Source: CAYQXJ01 sp964421565 (lineage in GTDB: Bacteria; Planctomycetota; Brocadiia; SM23-32). From it: a stretch of DNA of 64,000 nucleotides. The stretch spans positions 1 through 64,000 of the forward strand of contig CAYQXJ010000008.1 in assembly GCA_964421565.1 (NCBI GenBank). The letters are read 5' to 3'. The notes under the pieces are model-generated. The model was not told the origin of the DNA, searched no databases, and saw nothing but the letters and a program-made list of their open reading frames with translations. Made by a program: the position numbers and the translations under genes. Positions within the stretch are counted from its first letter, which is position 1, and every line of letters starts with the position of its first letter. Below, piece by piece: positions 25,777 to 34,527 of the stretch.

Positions 25777-27965
25777 ATCAGGCCTTTCAATCTTCTTAGC
25801 ACCCATTCAGCCACCAGGCACCCGGCTATCAGAGCGAATGTGAGCCAGTGGTCCCAGATCTCACGCCTCTGCCGGGTAACGAGTTTCAGGGGGCCTCCTC
25901 GTCTGGCCAGGGCGGGGAACAACTCGCCTGCCTGCAGATAGTGATAGTAGCGCCCACCGACGTCACGTGTCATGGCGGAAACACGGCGCAGCAGGCGCAT
26001 GTCTGCCACGGGGTCTTCGAGTTCGGGGTTGATGCTGCTGGCGTGGAAGCGGCGCTCGTCCTGTCCGATCAGCTCGCCGCCCCTCCGGACGGTTACGCTG
26101 ACCAGATGGTCCCCGTGCAGGGCAGGCAAGTAAGTGGCGATGAAACCTTCAACTTCACGGGAGAAAGCGAAGGAGAGCGATTCGGTCCCGCCTTCCGGAT
26201 CGTCCACGGAAGCGGTGACAACTGCATCGCGGAGAGAGCTGCCTTCGGCGTCGGCCAGCTGCACCGTGACCTGCAACTGCTCGCCGACGAGCAACCGGTC
26301 GCGGCTCAGCTCGACACGCAGGCGCATCTCCGGTTCGTCCTGCATGCCGGATGCCCACAAGCAGAGCTGACGCCAGATCCGGCGGTGCTCCTCCTGAGTG
26401 TCGGCGGTGGTGAAGAACCAGCGGAATGTGGTGTCCGCCATGACACTTGCAACATGGCCCGCGCCCGACCGATGGGTGACGATCAGGGGGTTGCCGTCCT
26501 GGTCGGCTACCAGCACCCGCGCCCCGCGTTTAGTCTCCACGCCGCCGACCGCTCCGGCGAGGGGCGGCAGGCTCTGCCATACCTGTCGGGTCAACTCTGG
26601 CGTTTCCCCCAGCGCTACGACCGGGTGGTCGGCGGCCAGAGCCGTCAGCCGGGCAAACCGCTCACCTTCGATAGTTTGCACTGTGTTGGCGATGCGGACG
26701 GGCAAGACGTCCGAAAGCTCCGAGTGGGCCCACCCCTCGCGCGAGCCGCTGAGCGGGCCGATCAACGCGACCAGTCCCTTGCCAGCGTTCTGCACGGCTT
26801 TCTTCAACTCCAGCACGCGGCTCGCAGGCAGGGCGGAGGAGGGCAGGTCGCCGAGGATGAGGACATCGTAGAGCTCCGGGTCGATGGCACTGCGGTCGAT
26901 AGGATGGCCCGGCAGCACGAACACACGGCGAACGCGCAGTTGCGGCGCACCGGCCAGCGCGCGCGCAATGAACTTGCTCTCTGGGCGCAGCACGTCGAAG
27001 AATCCGACGCGCGCCCCTTCGCTGATCACCTTCACGAATGCGCTCCGCTCGTTGTTCGTTTCCAGTAGTTCCTGGGGGACCACATCCGCTACGACTGTAA
27101 GCTTCAGGTCGCCGGTTGTGTCGGGTGTTACCTCGAAGACGACGGCGACCTGCTCCTCCAGATGGCTGACGGCCACGGTGGTCTGCTGGCTCTCTTGCCC
27201 GTCAAGTAGCAGACGAACGGGGATCTGCCGGCCCTGGCATCCGCGGAACAGTATGTCCGCCCGTGCGGAAAACTGCGAGAACAGGTAGGCGTAGGGGGGG
27301 GCTTGCAGATCCAGCACTTTCACGTCGCGCAGTTGGGCGGTGGCTACGTCCTGTCCGACCCCCACCGTGTAGACGGGCACTCCGAGGTCTGCCAGCTCTG
27401 CGGCGACATCGACGGGATCGGGTGAGCCCGCGTTGTGAGAGCCGTCGCCGAACAGAACAAGCGCGTCGGCCCGACCACCGGCGAACTCGCGGAAGGACTG
27501 CCGCAGTGCCTTGCCATAGGCACTTTTGTGTGTTCTTTCGGCCGGTTCTTCATCGGCGCTGAGAATGCCGTCTGCGAATCTAAAGCGGACTATGTCATAG
27601 TCTTCGGCGAGTTCGTTCAGGCTGTCTTCATGTTCGGACAGCAGACGCTCCACTGCGCCCAGACGGGTCAGTTTGTTGGGCGTGTCGGCTATCTGCGTCA
27701 TGGAGTCACTGGCGTCGACCAGCAGGACTAGCGGCCGCCGGGTGACCTCGTAGTGGACGGTCTCCAGGCTGGGGCGCAGCAGACAGAGCAAAACACCGAA
27801 CGCCGCCAGCAGACGCAAGGAAAGCAGGACGACCCTCGCGCCCGATGCAAGGGGGCGCGTGGTGCGCCGGTAGCTCAGAAGAGAGGCGACAAGGACCACG
27901 CCGGCGAGGGCAATGAGCACCCAGATGGGAACGTATGGTCTGAGCGCCAGACCCGTCTCGTCCAT
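25773..27965 (-). CDS. VWA-domain membrane protein with glutamine-amidotransferase-like segment
   Basis: About 730 residues from ATG 27965 (an in-frame TTG lies five codons upstream). Two N-terminal helices (about 13-31 and 46-63) precede a von Willebrand A domain with an intact MIDAS DASDS at 84-88. The VWA domain continues to about 230 (VLFGDGSHNAG). A beta-sandwich region and a flavodoxin/GATase-like segment (VLILGDLPSSALP, GLVALIGPLSG) follow, then a second beta domain and a C-terminal helix (about 708-724). Similar large VWA proteins in planctomycetes and Bacteroidetes sit near MoxR ATPases, but none is here. It is coupled by ATGA to gmhB. Function unknown; likely binds metal-dependent protein partners outside the membrane. 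Confidence 0.78.
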   Translation of the reverse strand: MDETGLALRPYVPIWVLIALAGVVLVASLLSYRRTTRPLASGARVVLLSLRLLAAFGVLLCLLRPSLETVHYEVTRRPLVLLVDASDSMTQIADTPNKLTRLGAVERLLSEHEDSLNELAEDYDIVRFRFADGILSADEEPAERTHKSAYGKALRQSFREFAGGRADALVLFGDGSHNAGSPDPVDVAAELADLGVPVYTVGVGQDVATAQLRDVKVLDLQAPPYAYLFSQFSARADILFRGCQGRQIPVRLLLDGQESQQTTVAVSHLEEQVAVVFEVTPDTTGDLKLTVVADVVPQELLETNNERSAFVKVISEGARVGFFDVLRPESKFIARALAGAPQLRVRRVFVLPGHPIDRSAIDPELYDVLILGDLPSSALPASRVLELKKAVQNAGKGLVALIGPLSGSREGWAHSELSDVLPVRIANTVQTIEGERFARLTALAADHPVVALGETPELTRQVWQSLPPLAGAVGGVETKRGARVLVADQDGNPLIVTHRSGAGHVASVMADTTFRWFFTTADTQEEHRRIWRQLCLWASGMQDEPEMRLRVELSRDRLLVGEQLQVTVQLADAEGSSLRDAVVTASVDDPEGGTESLSFAFSREVEGFIATYLPALHGDHLVSVTVRRGGELIGQDERRFHASSINPELEDPVADMRLLRRVSAMTRDVGGRYYHYLQAGELFPALARRGGPLKLVTRQRREIWDHWLTFALIAGCLVAEWVLRRLKGLI

Positions 27966-28049
27966 GGCGTTGCTGCCCAAAAGGTAAGGTAGCCGCGTGG
28001 ACGCATTCTACGGGTTGCTGGATAGCTTATCCACCTGTGTCAGGCGCCT

Positions 28050-29735
28050 TCAGGCGTCGCGGGTGGCCGGGGGTTCCAGCACAGCGCCGCGGGCCGCGCT
28101 GGCGACCAGCTTCTCGTAGCGCGCCAGCCAGCCGCGCGTGAACTTTGGCGTCGGGGCGCGCCAGCTCTCGCGCCGCCGCTGCAGCTCTGCGTCGTCCACC
28201 AACAGGTCGAGCGCACGCTTGGCCAGATCAACCCTGACCTGGTCGCCGTCTCGCACAAGGGCAATCGGCCCTCCGTCCGCTGCTTCAGGTGATACGTGGC
28301 CGATGCTCAAGTTTCTTGTTCCGCCGGAGAAGCGCCCGTCCGTGACGATGGCGATCTTATCTCCCAGGCCGCAGCCTGCCACGGCGGCCGTGAGCGCCAG
28401 CGACTCGCGCATGCCTGGCCCTCCTCGCGGGCCTTCGTATCGGACTATCAGCACGTCGCGTTCCTGCACCTTGTCCGCCAGCAGGTATTCCATGGCGGCG
28501 TCTTCGCTGTCGAAGACGCGGGCCGTGCCGGTAAACTGGCGCATGGCTTCGCTCACCGCGCCTTGTTTTACCACTGCGCCCTCGGGGGCGAGGGAGCCCT
28601 TCAGGACCGCTATGCCACCCTCGGTCGCGACAGGATCGTCGAGCGGGCGAATGACCTCGGGGTCGCCGGTGGGTGCATCCGCCACGATTTCAGCGACGGT
28701 CATGCCCGAGACTGTGCGCGCTTCGGTATTGAGCAGGCTCTGCAGGTTTCTCATAACGGCGGGTATGCCGCCCGCCCATTCCAGGTCTTCCATCATGACG
28801 CCATCCTGTGCCGGACGCAGCAGCGTGAGCTGGGGTGTTTGGCGGCTCAGGCGATCAAAATCATCGAGGCTGATGTCGACCTCCGCCGCGTGGGCGACGG
28901 CGGGAATGTGGAGCGTTGTGTTCGTGGATCCGCCGAGCGCCATATCCATGCGGATGGCATTCTCCAGCGAAACGCGGGTGACAATGTCTCGCACGGTGAT
29001 GCCCTGACGGACCAGCTCCACGACGCGTTCGCCGGCGTGTTCGGCAATGCGCTGCTTCCTCGCGCTGCCGGCAAGGGCGGTTGCCGTGCCCGGCAGGCTC
29101 ATACCCATGGCTTCGGTCAGGCAGGCCATGGTGTTCGCCGTGTAGAGGCCCTGGCATGACCCCTGCCCAGGGCATGCCTCCATCTCCAGCTCCACCGCTT
29201 CGGCCTCGGTCAGCCGGCCGGCCTTGCACAATCCGACCGCTTCGAAAGTGTCCCGCACGAGCGAGAGTCGGCGCGAGCCGTGGTGGCCGGCCATCATGGG
29301 GCCGGCGGTAACGGCGATGCCCGGTATGTCGAGCCTGCAGGCTGCCATCAGCATGCCGGGCGTTATCTTGTCGCAGTTCGTCAGCAGCACGATGCCGTCG
29401 AGCCGGTGTGCCTCCACGATGGACTCGATGATGTCGGCGATCAGCTCGCGTGAGGGCAGGCTGTAGTGCATGCCCGAGTGGCCCATGGCAATGCCGTCGC
29501 AGATGCCTGGAACGGAGAACAGGAAGGGCACTGCACCGCCTGCGCAGACGCCCCATTCGATCTTGCGCTCGAGCTCGCGCATGCCGATGTGGCCGGGCAC
29601 AAGGTCCGTGAAGCTGGAGCAGACGCCTATGAAGGGGCGGTCCATCTGCTCGCGCGTCACCCCTGTGGCGTGCAGAAGGGATCGGTTGGGCATGCGTTCT
29701 ATGCCGCGGGTGGCCTGTTCGTGCCTGAGCGCCAT
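28050..29735 (-). CDS. ilvD: Dihydroxy-acid dehydratase
   Basis: 561 residues. IlvD is an Fe-S enzyme that dehydrates 2,3-dihydroxy-isovalerate and -methylvalerate in valine, isoleucine and leucine synthesis. The cluster cysteines are visible in TNCDKITPGMLMA and ACPGQGSCQGLYTANTMA, and the active region shows GGSTNTTLH, KGSLAPEGAVVKQGAV and VTDGRFSGGTRNLSIGHVSPEA. Length is normal. A GGAGG site lies eight bases before the ATG. Edd (6-phosphogluconate dehydratase) is a relative, but the blocks and length favour IlvD. No other ilv gene is in the window. Confidence 0.95.
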   Translation of the reverse strand: MALRHEQATRGIERMPNRSLLHATGVTREQMDRPFIGVCSSFTDLVPGHIGMRELERKIEWGVCAGGAVPFLFSVPGICDGIAMGHSGMHYSLPSRELIADIIESIVEAHRLDGIVLLTNCDKITPGMLMAACRLDIPGIAVTAGPMMAGHHGSRRLSLVRDTFEAVGLCKAGRLTEAEAVELEMEACPGQGSCQGLYTANTMACLTEAMGMSLPGTATALAGSARKQRIAEHAGERVVELVRQGITVRDIVTRVSLENAIRMDMALGGSTNTTLHIPAVAHAAEVDISLDDFDRLSRQTPQLTLLRPAQDGVMMEDLEWAGGIPAVMRNLQSLLNTEARTVSGMTVAEIVADAPTGDPEVIRPLDDPVATEGGIAVLKGSLAPEGAVVKQGAVSEAMRQFTGTARVFDSEDAAMEYLLADKVQERDVLIVRYEGPRGGPGMRESLALTAAVAGCGLGDKIAIVTDGRFSGGTRNLSIGHVSPEAADGGPIALVRDGDQVRVDLAKRALDLLVDDAELQRRRESWRAPTPKFTRGWLARYEKLVASAARGAVLEPPATRDA

Positions 29736-29826
29736 CAGAATGCCTCCGCAATGTAGGCTGGGGAAGACGGCTCGCGGGTGAGTGATCTATTCCGCGAGTC
29801 TAACTACGGGGGCAAGGCCTGTCAAA

Positions 29827-29865
29827 GGGGCGGGGCGGCCCCGGCGCTGGGGGGCGCCCCGCCCC
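29827..29865 (-). terminator. GC-rich hairpin downstream of the TadG-like gene
   Basis: GGGGCGGGGCG (29827-29837) pairs perfectly with CGCCCCGCCCC (29855-29865), and inside the loop CCCC and GGGG can extend the stem. On the minus strand it lies 25 bases after the stop at 29890 and is followed by TTTGACA. Very stable stem, weak U-tract: a likely terminator separating the TadG-like gene from ilvD. Confidence 0.6.
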
Positions 29866-29889
29866 ACGCGGCGACGGCGGGGGTTGCCT

Positions 29890-30936
29890 CTACTGCACGA
29901 GCTGCACCTTGTGGGCGTTTGGGCTGGCCCAGCCGACCGAGCCCGTCACCACATTGTGCACGCTTTCCAGCGCGTCCACGCGGCAACTTACGTACTTGTT
30001 GTTCCCGGTGAGCTGACAGCCTGTGATGGTTGCCCTCAGGAAGCCGATGCATCGAAACTCGGTGTTGCTGCCCTGTCCCTGGACTTCGTCGTAGACCACC
30101 ATCATATAGCTGGATCCGATGGTCTGCTGTATTTCGCTCTGCAGCGTCGCACGGAAGCCGGGCGTGCCCTCAAGCCACAGATAGCCGGTCTCCGGATCTA
30201 TCGAGACGGGACCGTCGTAGCCGTTCAGTATCCAATCACGCAGTTCGGGCGTGCCGTTCGGCCCGCCATCGAGATTGAGCAAGCCCCAGGAGCCCGGCGC
30301 CACTTGTTCGAGCCCGAGGCCGTTTCCGTTCCCATTGCCATTACCATTGCCGTTACCATTGCCACTTCCGGCGGGGTAGAAGACCATCTCCTGCCCGATG
30401 CCCGGGATGCTGCTCTCCGGTATGGCGAAGGGCCGCAGGCCGCCCAGCACAGTAGTGATGCGATTGTCGGCTTCGGCGAGCGCAAAGGCGTTTACGTTAC
30501 AGGAGTCCATGCCGAACAGGCCCGCGAAGAACATTGGCAGCCTTCCGCCCGGCGCTTCGCCATTGCGCGCCACGGTGGCCTGCACGGCGGTGGCTTGCGT
30601 GTCGGTGTCCACTGGCGCGAATGTGCCGTCTGCGCCGCGCACGCCGAACTGCAGGTCAAGAAGCCCATCTGTCGTGTTCTCGACGAATATTTGCTCAGCA
30701 GCAGCCTGGCCGGCCGTGCGTGCCTCCGCCTCATCAGAGCCACCGGCACGCTCCTGCAGCAGCACTGAGCTTGCAGCCAGCGCGGCGGCGTCGCAGCCGT
30801 TCTGCAGGCGCGCCCGTTCGACAACTATCTGCCCCACGTCAACCGCGATGGCCAGAACTGCAGCGACACCGATAAGGAGTGCCGGCGCAATGATTAGCAC
30901 CTGTCCATTGCGTTCTGGCGGGCTCTTGGCGGCCAT
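29890..30936 (-). CDS. TadG-like (Flp pilus/Tad-family) exported protein
   Basis: 348 residues with AAGGAG seven bases before the ATG. The N-terminus NGQVLIIAPALLIGVAAVLAIAVDVGQ leads into VVERARLQNGCDAAALAAS, the characteristic TadE/TadG ('Tad_N') start, where one membrane helix anchors a protein exposed outside. The body has beta-rich stretches and a run of alternating Gly-Asn (about residues 190-205). Unlike long TadG proteins there is no recognisable VWA MIDAS. No other tad/cpa pilus genes are adjacent, so it may be an orphan pseudopilin-like or surface protein. Confidence 0.72.
   Translation of the reverse strand: MAAKSPPERNGQVLIIAPALLIGVAAVLAIAVDVGQIVVERARLQNGCDAAALAASSVLLQERAGGSDEAEARTAGQAAAEQIFVENTTDGLLDLQFGVRGADGTFAPVDTDTQATAVQATVARNGEAPGGRLPMFFAGLFGMDSCNVNAFALAEADNRITTVLGGLRPFAIPESSIPGIGQEMVFYPAGSGNGNGNGNGNGNGNGLGLEQVAPGSWGLLNLDGGPNGTPELRDWILNGYDGPVSIDPETGYLWLEGTPGFRATLQSEIQQTIGSSYMMVVYDEVQGQGSNTEFRCIGFLRATITGCQLTGNNKYVSCRVDALESVHNVVTGSVGWASPNAHKVQLVQ
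30322..30368 (-). repeat. Hexamer repeat encoding a Gly-Asn run
   Basis: Near-identical hexamers (CCATTR/CCGTTN on the plus strand) repeat about seven times and encode alternating Gly and Asn in the TadG-like protein. Six-base units keep the frame when the number of copies changes, so this is a likely length-variable linker. Confidence 0.8.
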
Positions 30937-31248
30937 CGGTGTTCTCCTTGTCTTGACTTCTCAATCTGGCAACCCTCTCTACGCGCAAATACGGTTCCTG
31001 CTAACCGCAAAGCAGCACTGCCGGCTCGGCACCGGTGTGCCCGCCCGACCTATGGCACGCTCTGAGGACTGTAGATGGGGGCCTCGCGGGGTGCCGATGC
31101 CGGAAGAGTAGCAGTCGAAGTCCCCCCGTATCAACATGCGACAGGTGACATTGGGGCGCTTGCGCAGTTCCCGCGTGCGGGGCGTGCACCGTGTGCCGGT
31201 CTGGGGGCACGAAGGGGGGGCGTGGCGCGGCCAAGGGCGTGGGCCCTT
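30937..31248. other. Intergenic stretch without a supported gene
   Basis: About 310 bases between argF and the TadG-like gene, both on the minus strand. Open frames here are short and lack ribosome-binding sites or family resemblance. The argF-proximal end holds a small hairpin AAGGGC/GCCCTT (31233-31248) directly after the argF stop. The rest presumably carries the promoter of the TadG-like gene, which I cannot pinpoint. Confidence 0.5.
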
Positions 31249-32157
31249 CTATCCGAGCAGTATCTGCAGCAATGCCCGCTCGGCGTGCAGCCGATTCTCT
31301 GCCTGATCGAAAACGGCCGAATGGCTGCCTTCGATGACTTGGTCCGTGATCTCCTCGCCGCGATGGGCGGGCAAATCATGCATCACTATGGCGCGCGGGG
31401 AGGCCAGAGAGAGCAGTCTGGTGTCGACGCAATACCCCTCGAAAGCGCGGCGCCGCTGTGCTGCTTCGTCCTCCTGGCCCATGCTTGTCCAGACGTCGGT
31501 GTAGAGCACATCGGCCCCGTCCGCCGCTTCCGCCGGTGAGTCGGTAAGCCGCACGCTCCCGCCGGATCCATCCGCTATCCGCCGCAGCGCCTCGATGAAC
31601 TCCGGCTCCAGCGCGTACTGAGTCGGCGAAGCCACGACACAGTGGTAGCCCAGCTTGGCACACGCAGTGGCGAGCGAGGCAGACACGTTATTGCCGTCGC
31701 CGATGAAAGCGATCTTGACCTCACCGGGTTCGTCGAAGGTCTCCTCTATGGTGACCATGTCCGCCAATGCCTGGCAGGGGTGGGCTTTGTCGCTGAGGGC
31801 GTTGATCACGGGCACCCGTGAATAGGCGGCCAACTCCTCGACGGTCTGGTGAGCATAGGTGCGGGCGGCGATGCCGTCCACGTAGCGGCTCAGCACCCGA
31901 GCGCCGTCTTTGATGGGTTCTCTCTGCCCGAGGTTAACATCCTCGCGGGACAGGTAGGTCACGCTGCCGCCAAGCTGGGTCATGGCGACTTCGAACGACA
32001 CGCGAGTGCGCATCGACGCTTTCTCGAACAAGAGCGCCAGCGACTTGCGCTCCAGCACCGGTTTGTACGGGGCGCCGTGGCGCTTTTGCTCATGGGCCAG
32101 ATCGAGCACTTTGCGTATCCGATCGGCTTCCCAGTCCATCAGCGTTGTCAGATGCAT
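31249..32157 (-). CDS. argF: Ornithine carbamoyltransferase
   Basis: About 302 residues from ATG 32157 (MHLTTL), with GGAG ten bases upstream; an earlier in-frame ATG at 32184 would overlap argD. Makes citrulline from ornithine and carbamoyl phosphate. The carbamoyl-phosphate motif is SMRTR, then GGSVTYLS, the HPCQALAD block, and TDVWTSMGQE for ornithine binding. The C-terminal motif usually written HCLPAHRG is here HDLPAHRG: the conserved Cys is an Asp, which is odd (see findings). It follows argD with a 16-base gap, so arginine genes are joined. Confidence 0.9.
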   Translation of the reverse strand: MHLTTLMDWEADRIRKVLDLAHEQKRHGAPYKPVLERKSLALLFEKASMRTRVSFEVAMTQLGGSVTYLSREDVNLGQREPIKDGARVLSRYVDGIAARTYAHQTVEELAAYSRVPVINALSDKAHPCQALADMVTIEETFDEPGEVKIAFIGDGNNVSASLATACAKLGYHCVVASPTQYALEPEFIEALRRIADGSGGSVRLTDSPAEAADGADVLYTDVWTSMGQEDEAAQRRRAFEGYCVDTRLLSLASPRAIVMHDLPAHRGEEITDQVIEGSHSAVFDQAENRLHAERALLQILLG

Positions 32158-32173
32158 GTTGGTCGACTCCGAG

Positions 32174-33379
32174 TCATATCTCACCGTCCTGGGCGGCGCT
32201 GAGCGCTTCGCTCAACACCTGGAGCCCTTCGTCAAGCAGGTCCCGCGGCACGTTCAGGGCAGGGTAGAGGCGCAGCACCGTATCGTGTGTACAGTTGATC
32301 CGAACCATGTGTTGCAGGCAGAACTCATAGATCGGCATGCCGGGCCGGCTCAGTTCGATTCCCACCATTAGTCCCCGACCGCGCACTTGCTGCACGATGG
32401 AGTAACTGTCTGCCATCTGGGCGAGGCGGGCGAACAGGTAGTCCGAAGTCTCTCGGCAGCGCTCGAGCAGGTTGTCCTCTTCGATGGTTCGGAAGACGGC
32501 CTGCGCGGCGGCGCAGGCGACCGGGTTGCCGCCGAACGTGGAGGCATGGGTGCCTGGCCTCAGGCTTTCGGCTACCTCAGCGCGCGCGACCATGCAGCCG
32601 ATGGGCATGCCGGCGCCGAGTGCCTTTGCCAGCGTCATGATATCGGGCTCGATGCCGTAGAGCTGATAGCCGAACCACTCGCCGGTGCGTCCCATGCCGG
32701 CCGTGACCTCATCCACGATCATCACCAGCCCGTGCTCGTCGCAGAGCTCCCGCACACTGCACACGTATTCGTGGCTGGCAACGTTGATGCCTCCCTCGCC
32801 CTGGATGACCTCGAGCATCACGGCGCAGGTCTCCTCGTCGACCGCCTCGTGCAGGGCGTCCGGATCGTTGATGGGCACGTGGCGGAACCCGGGCAGCAGA
32901 GGCAGGTAGCCTTTGTGGTACTTGTCCTGGCCGGTTGCGCTGACCGAACCCATCGTGCGGCCGTGGAATGAGTCGCGCAGGGTGACGATCTTGTGGCGGC
33001 CGTTCGCCTGGTGGTGGAGCCTGGCGAGCTTTATTGCGGCCTCGACGGCCTCTGTGCCGCTGTTGCAGAAGAAGCACTGGCCGCCGAACGCCTTGCGACT
33101 GATGGTCTCCGCCAGCCGACCCTGCGGCACGGTGTAGAAGGAATTGTCCACGTGCAATAGCAGCGCCGCCTGTCTTTGCACGGCGGTGACAACCTTCGGG
33201 TGGCAATGGCCGACAGTTGTGGTTCCCCAACCGGGGAAAAGGTCGATGTAGCGATTGCCAGCGCTGTCCCAGATTTCCGAACCCTCGGCGCGCACGAACG
33301 CCACCGGGCTGCGCCCGTAGTTGCCGATAACGTAGCGGTCGAACTGAGCTCTGATCTCGTCGAACGATGGGGTGCTCAT
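32174..33379 (-). CDS. argD: Acetylornithine aminotransferase
   Basis: 401 residues, ATG preceded by GGAGG five bases upstream. A class-III PLP aminotransferase that makes N-acetylornithine from its semialdehyde. Conserved blocks: FPGWGTTTVGHCHP, FCNSGTEAVEAAIKLAR, SFHGRT, IVDEVTAGMGRTG, LAKALGAGMPIG (PLP Lys) and STFGGNPVACAAA. Next to argF, which supports the arginine assignment over other omega-aminotransferases. It begins 21 bases after ftsY. Confidence 0.93.
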   Translation of the reverse strand: MSTPSFDEIRAQFDRYVIGNYGRSPVAFVRAEGSEIWDSAGNRYIDLFPGWGTTTVGHCHPKVVTAVQRQAALLLHVDNSFYTVPQGRLAETISRKAFGGQCFFCNSGTEAVEAAIKLARLHHQANGRHKIVTLRDSFHGRTMGSVSATGQDKYHKGYLPLLPGFRHVPINDPDALHEAVDEETCAVMLEVIQGEGGINVASHEYVCSVRELCDEHGLVMIVDEVTAGMGRTGEWFGYQLYGIEPDIMTLAKALGAGMPIGCMVARAEVAESLRPGTHASTFGGNPVACAAAQAVFRTIEEDNLLERCRETSDYLFARLAQMADSYSIVQQVRGRGLMVGIELSRPGMPIYEFCLQHMVRINCTHDTVLRLYPALNVPRDLLDEGLQVLSEALSAAQDGEI

Positions 33380-33400
33380 GAAGCCTCCTGCCGTAAGGCT

Positions 33401-34465
33401 CTACTCGAAGACGGCATCCACGAACTGTTCCGGATCGAAAGGCATCAGGTCCTGTGCCTGTTCGCCCAGCCCGATGAACTTGACCGGTATGTCGACCTGG
33501 TCCTTGATGCCGAAGATCACGCCGCCTTTGGCGGTGCCGTCCAGCTTGGCCAGGATCAGGCCCGTCAGGTCGATGCTCTCGTTGAACCTTATGGTCTGGC
33601 TGATGGCATTCTGGCCGGTTGTGGCGTCCAATACCATCAATGTTTCGTGCGGTGCCCCTTCGACCTTTTTGCCCACGACGCGGCTGATCTTCTGCAGTTC
33701 GCTCATCAGGTTGGTTCGAGTGTGGAGGCGGCCGGCGGTGTCGATGATCAGCACGTCGAACTCGCCCGCTGCAGCCTTCTCGGCAGCATCGAAGGCGACG
33801 GCGGCGGGGTCGGCACTCTCGTTCTTCACAATCTCGCAACCTATGCGGTCGGCCCACGCACTCAACTGCTCGACTGCGGCCGCGCGGAAAGTGTCGCTGG
33901 CGGCAAGCAGCACGCGCTTTCCGTCCGCCATCATGCGGTAGGCCATCTTTGCGATGCTGGTCGTCTTGCCGGAACCGTTGACCCCCGCCACCAGGATAAC
34001 GCCCGTGCCGTCCGCCGGCAGGTGCAGCGAGGTGTCCCACTCGGCGAGTTCGGCCTTCATATGTTCTTTGAGGAAGGAGAGAACCTGATCCGCCTCCTTC
34101 ACTTCCCCGCAGCGGTAGGCTTCGCGCAATTCTTCGGTCAGATCCATCACCGTGCGCGGCCCCACGTCAGCCAGGTAAAGCTGTTCCTCGATCTCGTCGA
34201 GGACCTCTTCGTCGAGCGTGCGGTGCATCGAGAGAACAGAACGCAGGCCGCCGGCGACTTTCCGTCGCGTCTTCTCTAGCCCCGAGCGCAGGCGCCCGAA
34301 CAGTCCCTGGGCCGGCGCACCCGTGGCGGCGTCCTCTGCTTCCGAGTGCTGCCGCTCTGCAGGAGGAGCAGGCTCATTCGAGGATTGCGGCCCGTCCGTA
34401 GGCTGCTCACCGGCCTCCGCGTCGCGTTCGCCTTTGCCTTTACGGAAGATACTCAACGGTGACAT
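33401..34465 (-). CDS. ftsY: Signal recognition particle receptor FtsY
   Basis: 354 residues. The acidic/Pro-rich N-terminal A region (about 1-60) precedes the NG domain: helical N domain, then the GTPase motifs GVNGSGKTTSIAKMA (G1), DTFRAAAVEQL, DTAGRLHT (G3), VLDATTGQNA and LAKLDGTAKGG (G4), with PVKFIGLGEQ..DLMPFD at the end, which identifies FtsY rather than Ffh (no M domain). It docks the SRP-ribosome complex at the membrane. Located between the NusB-PHP gene and argD in one minus-strand run. Confidence 0.96.
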   Translation of the reverse strand: MSPLSIFRKGKGERDAEAGEQPTDGPQSSNEPAPPAERQHSEAEDAATGAPAQGLFGRLRSGLEKTRRKVAGGLRSVLSMHRTLDEEVLDEIEEQLYLADVGPRTVMDLTEELREAYRCGEVKEADQVLSFLKEHMKAELAEWDTSLHLPADGTGVILVAGVNGSGKTTSIAKMAYRMMADGKRVLLAASDTFRAAAVEQLSAWADRIGCEIVKNESADPAAVAFDAAEKAAAGEFDVLIIDTAGRLHTRTNLMSELQKISRVVGKKVEGAPHETLMVLDATTGQNAISQTIRFNESIDLTGLILAKLDGTAKGGVIFGIKDQVDIPVKFIGLGEQAQDLMPFDPEQFVDAVFE

Positions 34466-34527
34466 GTCCGATCGGTTGGGGTCTCAAGCACGTACTCACC
34501 AGATTGGCCGCAACGGAACTTGCGCCG

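Noticed and set aside
29890..30936. Full Tad pilus operon
   Set aside because: Only the TadG-like gene is present; no ATPase, secretin or prepilin peptidase gene lies nearby.
30937..31248. Small minus-strand ORF between argF and the TadG-like gene
   Set aside because: Pro/Arg/His-rich sequence with no ribosome-binding site; typical of a chance frame in GC-rich DNA.
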